Under the pieces are notes generated by a model, which was given only the letters and a program-made list of their open reading frames with translations, had not been told where the DNA came from and made no database searches. Made by a program: the position numbers and the translations under genes. Source: Larix sibirica (Eukaryota > Streptophyta > Pinopsida > Pinales > Pinaceae). From it: a DNA stretch of 27,894 nucleotides. Below, piece after piece: positions 9,814 through 17,951 of the stretch (position 1 is the stretch's first letter; each line of letters starts with the position of its first letter). The stretch is from positions 1-27,894 of the forward strand of contig NWUY0300109915.1 of the NCBI GenBank assembly GCA_004151065.3, in the 5' to 3' direction.

Positions 9814-12800
9814 TGTAAATGGATATTTTATTCCAATCCTTCCCCATCAGATATTATAAATCTCTCATTTCTCTTGCGCACATATCCAGATCAGTAAAGT
9901 GTGCATATGAAGGTGGAAGTAGATTCTTAAACAATACTTGTAACTTGGAGAGTAAATCCAGGTCATTTTTCAATTTTTGAAGGACTGTTTGACCTTTAAT
10001 ACTACTGGTGACAACATAAAAAATGTGATAATCATTGCGTCACTCAACCAACAAAGTATTATAGTGTTGTTGTGGATAAAGGTGTCCATTCCCATCCCAC
10101 GGAGATGGAAGACCCTGATCTATAGATTCATCAAAAATCTTCTTGAAATAATTAGCATCTTTATCCAATTTCAGAGCTTTTACATGAACCATTTGAGCTA
10201 ATTTATTCTTAGAAATTAATTTGGAGGCCTCAATGATTATCATGGCTCTATCCCGAACTTCCAATTCTTCCCATTCGGGTCTTGTTTTGGAGTTCAGAAT
10301 ATCAATTACCATGTCTATAGTCTCGGGTTTGTCATCTAAGTGGTAAGTGGTATCCTTTGAATCTCTTATCGATGTAGAATCCAATTCCCATCCATCTTGT
10401 GCTATTGAAAATTGGTTCCAATGGCGAGTCGTGACCACAACAATTTGGTCCCATGCCAAGTGTTTTGCTCCTACAAGAGGAGATCTCCATGAATGTTTCT
10501 TATTCAGTTGTCCGAATTCCTTCCGAAGCTGGTCTCGGGTACCTTGTATATTTGAGATTAATGCATCTATGATTTGTACCACATTTTTCATATTTTAAAC
10601 CTCTTCTCGATGTTTCCTAAGGTCTTCCTTGGTATGGTTCAATTCTGCGTCTTTGAAAGTCATATCAGCCTCTTCCTAAGAGCTTGGAACTCCTTATATT
10701 TATCTTTCAACAACCCATGAAAGGGAGCAAGGCTAAGAGGATCTTGGCCTTTCTCAATTACCTTGTTCTCTAACTCAGTAATTCTTATCAGCTTAGCTTT
10801 CTTTGCCACTTTCTCATCTTTAAGTTGTTTTTCCAATATTTTGATTATAGTCTAGATTTTATTGATATTCATGGTTGATTTCAAAACATATCTAAATAGC
10901 ATATATCAAGCATTCCTATATAGCTGAACCTTGTCAAGTGGGTGAAAATAATCCATTTTAAAGGTCACCTGAGTAGCCTGATACTGATCTGGAGTGAGCT
11001 TCTTTGCCACAATGTTTAGCTCTAGTACTGCCGTTTTGAAAGTTCCCTTATTGAGATCCATTATTGATAATAGCCTGGACTAACTAGGGGAAGAGAGTTG
11101 AGATATAGGGAACATGTCTTTCCTTAATTTAGCACTTTCCAACCTAATGGCCAAAAACACTTGTGCTAGCCCTGATGCCGGTGAAAGAGTGCTTGATGAT
11201 GATTTTGTCTGCTGCGGCCACTTGGTTGTTGAGATATTTTTTATAATAAAAGGTGGTTTCATAGTAGCCAAATTTTTCGTGGTCTCATGAGGTTGGAATA
11301 CCTCATTGGCGAATTAGGGCTTGTGTCTTGGATTCTTCGCTACAAGATTTTCTTGTTGAACATCTATCATTTCCATGTCCGATATGATTTCTGGATTATC
11401 TCTCTTCAGTTTGACGTCTGCCTTAGTTGGAGTAGGGACCACTTGAGATTCATTATGTTGTTCTAGCATGAGGATATTTTTAACCTCCTCACATGATTCC
11501 ATATTCTCTATCAAATCCAACATTTCCAACATTGATGCACATACTCGGCCAACCATACATATTTCCTTTTCCCTAAAATTATGCCTCTAGGGTCGTAATT
11601 CCAACGAAAACTTTGAGTTAAGTTCAAAATTTTTAGCATCCCTTCTACAAGAACCGAAGTTGTGCGAGATATAACCACCCAACCCAACCTGTAGAGGGAT
11701 CCTGAAGGTTATAAGACTATTATTTTTCCATAAATGAACTTGGTCTGAATTGAACCTTTCACAGATGTAATCCATAGAAGCAATTATGGGAGTTAAGAAA
11801 GCTAGGAGCTGATGTGGAGGGATTTGGAATCCTTATATTCTAATTTCAGTGTGATATTTGAAAATAAACCAATCTCCATAAGTTGATTCAGGACTCAACT
11901 GTAGTAACCTCTTGTAATCAGACAAGCTTTTGGGTAAAGGGGTACCATTCAGGATTATATATACCTCAGACATGACTTAGTTTGGAAACTTAGTGTATCT
12001 TACATTAGTTGGATGATGTAACATCATATCAAGGTGAGATACATGAAAACGTTCAACAAACTGGTAGATGATCATATATAAAAGGTAGGACTAATATCTG
12101 AAAAACTTGAGAGAGGAAAAGGATGATATCTATTCATGAATGGAATCATCTAAAAACTTAGCGAAATCAAGGTGAACATTTGGTTCGGCTAGATTAGGAA
12201 TCATTTCAAGAAGCATGCCTAAGACTATCTCACTAACTAACTAATTGCCAGTGTATTCTAGGAGTTGACAAGATAAGGCCATTGCTATTTTAGGCACTTC
12301 ATAAAGAAACTCTAATGGAAATGGAGGCTAACCTTCTGGTAGGTCAGCATTTGGAGGGAGAAGGGTCCTGAGAAAAGTAACCTTATCTTCGACTGTTATC
12401 TCTTTGTACTTAGCGCTAAGGGACTCTTCATTAAATACTCTGCATGGCACATATGTGGGGATGTCCAACATCTTCGGGATAAACTCATTATTAATGGGGT
12501 AAAATGAAGTTCCATTGCGGGCGAGAACTGTATCTCTTTCTTCAGAATATAAATCCATGCATCATCCCATGATTTCTAGAAAATGAGGCATTCTAGGAAC
12601 TGCCATGAGAGGGAGGCCGGAATCCCAAAAATGAATCTTATCCCCTCCTGCTTCAAATATTTATTTCGCCTCATGAGCTACTTGATGCATATTAAATATT
12701 GATATAACAGTATCAAAAAATTCAGAGAAAGCATCAGCTAATTTGTCTTTCAAGACTATAGAGGTTTCCTCAGGATCTAGTAAAGGTGAGGATGGTACAT

Positions 12801-12822
12801 CAATTGAGGAAGGAGGGTACAT
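9811..12822 (-). pseudogene. Decayed long coding sequence of unknown family, minus strand
   Basis: From an ATG at 12822-12820 (MYPPSSIDVPSS) one minus-strand frame can be read down to about 10690, some 2.1 kb, with about 13 stop codons but no frameshift. A single shift near 10680 leads to a second frame containing the open run 10591-10040, which continues through stops to about 9811. The whole would be about 1,000 codons. Visible parts are an N-terminal globular region (including LYSEERDTVLARNGTSFYPI at about 12553 and SEIVLGMLLEMIP at about 12220), an acidic linker (about 11550-11320) and a charged, probably coiled-coil segment (about 10880-10560, KLIRITELENKVIEKG). A basic/acidic C-terminal domain with EWEELEVRDRAMIIIEASKL follows. 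No catalytic motif is recognisable. The N-terminal pattern faintly recalls plant transposon-associated proteins, but this is a guess. It could be an old host gene, an LTR-element gag-like gene or an unknown repeat family. Confidence 0.6.
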
Positions 12823-12939
12823 GGTGAATAAGAGCTATTAAAAACCTTCTTTTTACTAAGAAGTAAGAAAAACAGGGTGAGGTTGGCTCTGCGCTTCTCT
12901 TGACATTCAAATTTAAAAATGAATTGAGGGTGGTGAGGA

Positions 12940-12946
12940 TTATATA
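12940..12946 (-). promoter_or_regulatory. Candidate TATA box for the decayed minus-strand gene
   Basis: The minus strand reads CTTTATATAATCC here, with TATATAA at 12946-12940. It lies about 118 bases upstream of the ATG at 12822, which allows a start site near 12910 and a leader of about 90 bases. The distance fits plant promoters, but TATATAA is also frequent by chance in AT-rich DNA. Confidence 0.4.
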
Positions 12947-12949
12947 AAG

Positions 12950-13699
12950 GATTACTTGCAATAAATGAAAAGGCTAGTTGGCGCTAGGTGATACGCGAAG
13001 ATGATATGGAAGTAGGTTAGAATTTAATTCTTGAGTTGTTGGTAAGTGGGGACACATGGTCCACTATGATCGGTCCAGAATAGAATAGGGGCAGACTTCA
13101 TGTGGCACAAAGTGGTTTATGGTTTCAGGATGAGTGATGAGCGGTTTGGATCATACCACTTTTATGATCCTACAAGAATGTTGGAAGGACACGTGGATAT
13201 GGTGGTTTTCTCTCGGGATCAAGGGGGTTAAGATAAGGAGGGAGCACATCAAGGAACCTTAAATCCTCATCAATGTTGATTTACTCAATTGCAATATCTT
13301 GATGTAAGGCTATCATCATGCATCTTTCATGTGGCCCACTTCAATAATTGTTGCCACATCTCACGCTTTGATTTGACTATTGATACTCAGGAAATTGATC
13401 TGTCATTCTAATGGGCCCCACAATCGTGGATTTCCACTTGGGTAGTCTTAAAGCTTCAAGGTCACATATGGGAAGTATTGTGAACACTGCTTTTGCTACC
13501 CTAAACGTTTATGCGACTTCCATGCGTCATTAGTGGTATTATCTCAGGATCGTGCTTCCATAAATAAACACCGTGCATGTTGTCAAGCCTAAACTCAGTT
13601 GAACTGTCAATTAAACTCCCTCTTTATCTTGGCTGTTGAAATCCGTGTTTTTAGAATTTATCAAGATGAAGTCTTTCTTTGTGTATTAGATGGCTCCTT
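12950..13699. other. Non-coding region upstream of the decayed minus-strand gene
   Basis: No gene is seen. Possible regulatory features are a G-box core CACGTG at 13190-13195 and a perfect 8-bp inverted repeat, GGATCATA/TATGATCC, with a 7-base loop at 13148-13170. These could belong to the promoter region of the minus-strand gene. The overall base composition is less AT-rich than in the neighbouring spacers. Confidence 0.35.
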
Positions 13700-13825
13700 A
13701 CACTCGCTTGTAAACTATATGTCTTCTTCAAATAACTTGTCATGAATCGCCAGTCGCATTACAAGTGAATGTGAACTTTTGGGATGAAAATGTTACCAAC
13801 ACTGGGATCATGATCCCTTTGGTGT

Positions 13826-14105
13826 ATACTCACCCAAGCTGGGCTACTTTTAGCTGGATGTTGAATTTTTTCATAGAGAGTTGTCCTAGTGGTGGAAAAA
13901 GTTATGGAAGTTCAAGTGCCCAACAAAATATCATCTCTTAATGTGGTGTTTTTTGGAGAACAAAGTGCCTTCCTGGGATAATATCCAAAAACATAGGCTA
14001 GAAGGGCTTGGATGGTGCTCCCTATGCAAAGCTGACAAGGAAACTGTTGCCCACTTTTTTTTGCTCTGTCCTTTTACTAAGGTGGTATGACAGAAGGCCT
14101 CAAAC
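13826..14105 (+). pseudogene. LINE ORF2 zinc-finger segment (copy C)
   Basis: The frame reads GVYSPKLGY, KCPTKYHLLMWCFLENKVPS, then GLGWCSLCKADKETVAHFFL and LCPFTKVV. All four ligands of the CCHC finger (CxxC, HxxxxC) are intact. Two in-frame stops fall before the WWKKLW block. After KVV a TGA at 14089-14091 and further stops lead into the RNase H linker. Confidence 0.8.
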
Positions 14106-14117
14106 GATATAGACTAG

Positions 14118-14825
14118 GTGTGTATTTGGCAAGGAGGATTAGTGGAAATCGATCTTCAAATTTGGATTTCAAATCCTAGTAATCGGTCATACAATGCCCT
14201 CCCACTCATTTTAGGATGGGGAATCTGGATTGCTAGAAACAATTCTATATTCAAGGATAAACCTTATTGCCCGGAAGTGATTTCCTCATATGGTTTCATA
14301 ATTCTCTCCTACTACCTTCAGGTAAAAGGGGTGCCCGTATTCCGTAACATACTAAGAGGAGACAATTGATAAATCGATGCCATGGGATTTTTTTTATGGA
14401 GCCTCATAGAGATATCAATCTCTCCATGGAGGTGGGGCAGTTCTCTATCTCTCCAATTCTCATTTTTTAATATCTTGTCGGGCTTCGTGGAAGGCTCAAA
14501 CAATTATGCTGAGCTTCGTTCCTTAAAAATTATATCCTCCTTCCCCTTGGAAAAAGGATGTCAGAACCAACAAATTTTTAGGGATTCAATATTGGTTATA
14601 AATTGGATAAAAGGAACTCAAAGATGCATCAACTCTTGGTTGGTCCCTCTCTTGGATGAGATTCTCCTTATTAAAACAAATTTTGACTCCTTCTCTGTTG
14701 TTCACATCTATATGGAGTGCAACCGGGAGGCTGATTCCCTCTCCAAAGAAGGCCTTCATCTAGCAAAAGGACAGTTCTTTATCTCCGAATCCAATAGGGG
14801 TCAACACTTCGAATATTATTATTGA
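14118..14825 (+). pseudogene. LINE ORF2 linker and RNase H domain (copy C)
   Basis: The first frame (14118-14369) includes ALPLILGWGIWIARNNSIFK, the usual linker before RNase H. A frame change then opens 14382-14825 (147 codons). It contains GFVEGSNNYAELRSLKII with the catalytic Glu, IFRDSILVINWIKG with the second Asp and HIYMECNREADSLSKEGLHL with the final Asp, so three of four catalytic residues are visible. The first Asp strand (FDGA-like) is not found, and the expected position falls at the frame break near 14370. This RNase H is better preserved than that of copy A. Confidence 0.8.
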
Positions 14826-14910
14826 CCCTTCCACAAAGGACTCACACCCTTTGAAGTAGGACCCAATGCATGAACATCCTTTTTGGTGAATACACTTTTC
14901 AGTAGAACCA

Positions 14911-15370
14911 CTACAGTTTCCACATATATATTATCATAGTCTCATTGTTGAGACAACGTTTGTATCCCTGGGACTGGTTGATGGACAATGATCTTTTATG
15001 ATCAATCAATATTTTGTTATGCTTTTTATGATGGTATATAGCTGAAAGGATATATATCTTTTTAATCTTTTTGAGCTCTCGATATTCTCTAAATATATGC
15101 TTTTGCATATATCTGCAAAATGTAATTTTTTACTCCTTAATGAGATAATAAAATTATGATTTTTTATGCAGAAAAACATAGAGAATGAAGATTTTGATAG
15201 TTCATCATAATAGTATTGAATCTTTTGGAATATGAACTATGTTACAGTTTTGAAACATTCCATACAACTCACTACCAATAATAATTAATAAATTCAATTC
15301 AATTAAATAATCAATAATAATTAAATATTTAATCAAATAATAAGATCATTTATAATCAATTACATTGCAA
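14911..15370. other. AT-rich non-coding stretch
   Basis: No gene is seen. The sequence may include the 3' tail of LINE copy C. From about 15280 it becomes very AT-rich with repeated AATAATTAA-like words. Confidence 0.4.
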
Positions 15371-15373
15371 TTT

Positions 15374-15920
15374 TTATGCTAAAACAAAGTAACCGTGATG
15401 CTAATACAACAAAAATTTGACACAATTTTGTTGAACACGATGCATTTGTGACATGCTATGATGCAATTTTGGCACATTTGACATGCTAATTTGATGCAAA
15501 ATGACTATAATATGATGCAATAACAATGCAAATAGATAAACACGTCACACAATTAACGTTAAAATGACACATAAATGAAGTAATATGATGCTCCGAAGAA
15601 ACAAAGCCGATACAAAAGTTATGTATTTTGATGCTACTACAATGCTAATAGACTAAACCATGTCTACAATATGACACTAATAAGACTCATAATGTCACTA
15701 ATGTGACTCATAACGATTATAAATCGATGAAAAAAACACGTTTTTGATGTAAACTAGATGCAAAATGAATCTACAAAGTTATTTACGAAGAAAAAGTGAT
15801 GGAACTCCAATGCAAGCCACTTTGTGCATTTAATTTTTGTTGCTAAGAAGATGCCTCAAGGAACATGTATAAAAAATGATGTAAAATGGGACACCATGAT
15901 GTAATCTTGATGCAAATACA
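15374..15920. repeat. Degenerate region enriched in GATGCAA/GATGCTA words
   Basis: I count about 16 ATGC words in some 545 bases, mostly as GATGCAAA, GATGCAAT or GATGCTAAT, and nearly all in the same orientation. Composition alone would predict about two. Spacing is irregular (8 to 116 bases), so no clear period remains. No continuous reading frame runs through it. It may be a very old tandem repeat, or a repeat family unknown to me. Confidence 0.5.
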
Positions 15921-16766
15921 ACGTCCATGTGTGGACCATGTTTTGCATTGTAGAAACTTTTTTTTTTTCTTAAAAAAACACTATGATGAGACAATAAACG
16001 TGACATTACAAACCTATGTTGTAGTAGTGGTCCATGATGCATTATGACAAGTTCCCAATGGAAACAAGGAAGGCTAGATGATCTAAAGGAACATGTTCAA
16101 ACACCAAGCCCAAATCAAAAGAGGGCTTCTCATATTATATATCAATACCACTTACCCCAAACAAAGGCTTATGGATAAATTGTTGTGATGTACAAGGATG
16201 TCCTTGGACAATCATCCTTTTCCAACATGAATGATGAGGACGCTTAGGAATCAACTATGAACTATTGTATTACCAGGTGTCAACTACACAATGTAGCATC
16301 CTAAATAAATGTGTTCCATTGTTAATATGTGATTCAATGGTTGGTGGAGAGAACTAACATAAAGAAAAATCGAATAATTTCAAGAGAACACTATATTGCT
16401 CCCTGCACAACCAATGATTTGGAGGTATATACTAAATGTTCTATGTTTTTTACATTTTATAGTTTTCCATCACCAAAATCCGTTGAAGCAATCTTTGCTG
16501 AAAATTACAATTTTAGATTAATGAAATCATTATTTTTAATGTAGAAATGGATTCAACATCCTTGAATATCCCTATTGCAATCAGATTGTGCAATGTTAAC
16601 ATCCAATACATGCAATTCCATAGTCCAAAATATTTCTTATCTAATTTAATTCCATGGTTGAAAATTATTCTTGTCTAATTTTAGGTCAAAATGTCGATTT
16701 CCCCATCCTTATGAAACATGTTGGAGAATGAATTAACAAATTGTGCATTAAGAAAGATATCTCTAA
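15921..16766. other. Non-coding stretch, nothing recognised
   Basis: Contains a T-run of about 13 bases at 15957-15970 followed by an A-run. An open frame at 16329-16544 has no recognisable domain. No RNA gene or repeat boundary was seen. Confidence 0.45.
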
Positions 16767-17172
16767 ACCCCAAGCTTGTAGAAAGTATCCATAATGAGTA
16801 GCAATTGGTCTAACCCCAACCTAATAGAAAGTATCCATAATGAGATCCATAATGAGTAGCAATTGAACTTGAACATAAACCCCCAAGTATCCAAGCTAGT
16901 AGAAAGTATCCATAATGAATAGCAATTGGACTTGAACATAAACCCCAAGCTAGTAGACATTATCCATAATGAGTAATAATTGGTCTAAACCTCACGTTAG
17001 TAGAAAATATCTATAATGAGTAGCAATTGGTCTAAACCCCAAGCTAGTAGAAGGTATCCTTAATGAGTAGCAATTGGTAGAAAGTATTTGTAATAAGTAG
17101 CAATTGGTCTAAACCCCAAGCTAGTAGAAAGTATCCATAATGAATAGCAATTGGACTTGAACATAAAACTTC
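16767..17172 (+). repeat. Minisatellite, about 8 units of 40-65 bp
   Basis: Units begin near 16767, 16813, 16880, 16942, 16990, 17037, 17078 and 17113. The core contains CCCCAAGCTAGTAGAAAGTA, then TCCATAATGAGTAGCAATTGG. Units end in one of two ways: GGTCTAAA or GGACTTGAACATAAA. The two endings alternate irregularly, which suggests unequal exchange between two unit types. The unit at 17078 lacks its start, and the unit at 16813 holds a small internal duplication (ATCCATAATGAG). Confidence 0.9.
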
Positions 17173-17225
17173 TCAAAGTTGCAATAAATTGGACTTGAAC
17201 ATAAGACCTCTCAAAGTTGCAATAA
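17151..17225 (+). repeat. Tandem duplication, 37-38 bp x 2
   Basis: TTGGACTTGAACATAA followed by CTCAAAGTTGCAATAA occurs at 17151-17188 and again at 17189-17225, with two or three differences. It overlaps the end of the preceding minisatellite and shares its GGACTTGAACATAA end. Confidence 0.9.
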
Positions 17226-17256
17226 TCCAAAGGAAGGTGGTTGGACCTACTACCTA

Positions 17257-17454
17257 AGCACTTAAACCTTTCACAACTACTTCTTTACATTTACTTAATT
17301 ATTTGAACGAAGATACCAAAACCTATCATAACTCATTTGCCAAACTGGAACTGAGAAGCACTTAAACCTTTGACAACTACTTCTTTACATTTACTTAATT
17401 ATTTGAAAAAATAATTTAATCTATGATAACTCATTTGTCAAACTGGAAGTGAGG
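17257..17454 (+). repeat. Tandem duplication, 100 bp x 2
   Basis: Unit 1 is 17257-17356 and unit 2 is 17357-17454. Both start AGCACTTAAACCTTT and share ACAACTACTTCTTTACATTT followed by ACTTAATTATTTGAA, ending near ACTCATTTG and AAACTGGAA. Divergence is concentrated in the middle. The array ends about 500 bases before the PPR start codon. Confidence 0.9.
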
Positions 17455-17573
17455 AAAACCACGCCAACTAAAATTACCAGCTGGTGATCCGTAAGGGGTC
17501 AGACTTGCCATTATTTTTGGAATATGTATATTATTTTCTTCAATAAAACCTGTGGGTTTATGCTCTGCTATGC

Positions 17574-17579
17574 TGGGCC
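17574..17579 (+). promoter_or_regulatory. Candidate site II element (TGGGCC)
   Basis: A TGGGCC word lies about 170 bases before the predicted 5'-UTR donor site and 378 bases before the PPR ATG. Site II motifs (TGGGCC/T) are common in plant promoters of genes for organelle biogenesis, including PPR genes. A single 6-base match is weak evidence. No convincing TATA box was seen nearby. Confidence 0.3.
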
Positions 17580-17745
17580 GAGATATGAATTTAGGGTGCG
17601 AGGAATAAAATCTATGACATGATTCCGTGATTTTCAGTCATAAACCCACCCTACATCCTACATGGATTACCGTGGAGCTCTCTCCAGCTATTTGCATTTA
17701 CAGTGGCAATACGTTACACGGACGATATCTTTCTGTTTATTGCAG

Positions 17746-17934
17746 GTAAGCATCTCCATTTTTCACTGTCGCAATGTAAATATTTGAAGTTCAAATTCAA
17801 TGAACCCAAATCCAAATCCTAGCCTTGCATTGCATTTTGTGTTACAGATACCCTCTCAACCAAGGTCCAACACTAATTTTGTGTATTACTGGAATAGAAA
17901 GCAACGCAAACCAAAACCATTACCATTTCTGCAG
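17746..17934 (+). other. Predicted 5'-UTR intron of the PPR gene
   Basis: The sequence TTGCAG|GTAAGCAT gives a strong donor with GT at 17746-17747. A good acceptor, CCATTTCTGCAG|G, ends at 17934, just 17 bases before the ATG. This yields an intron of 189 bases. An alternative acceptor, TTGTGTTACAG, ends at 17847. The intervening sequence is moderately T-rich. Removing it brings the leader directly to the start codon. It is a prediction from splice signals only. Confidence 0.45.
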
Positions 17935-17951
17935 GGTTCAATAAATAAAAA

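Larger units (their letters stand above)
13700..14910 (+). mobile_element. LINE copy C: 3' fragment with zinc finger and RNase H
   Basis: Homology to plant LINE ORF2 starts weakly near 13700 and is clear from GVYSPKLGY at 13826. It continues with WWKKLWKFKCPTKYHLLMW, then a CCHC finger and an RNase H domain ending at 14823-14825. Upstream RT is absent, as in a 5'-truncated insertion. The sequence differs clearly from copy A in the finger and RNase H, so it is a separate lineage or a much older copy. The 3' untranslated part runs beyond 14825, but no clean poly(A) end is visible. Confidence 0.8.

Noticed and set aside
8776-13740. A complete LTR retrotransposon spanning this block
   Set aside because: No matching direct terminal repeats were seen at 8776-9500 and 13000-13740, and no RT, integrase or protease motifs occur on the minus strand.
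16767-17172. CRISPR-like array
   Set aside because: The repeat units have no unique spacers, and the window is plant nuclear DNA. It is a minisatellite.
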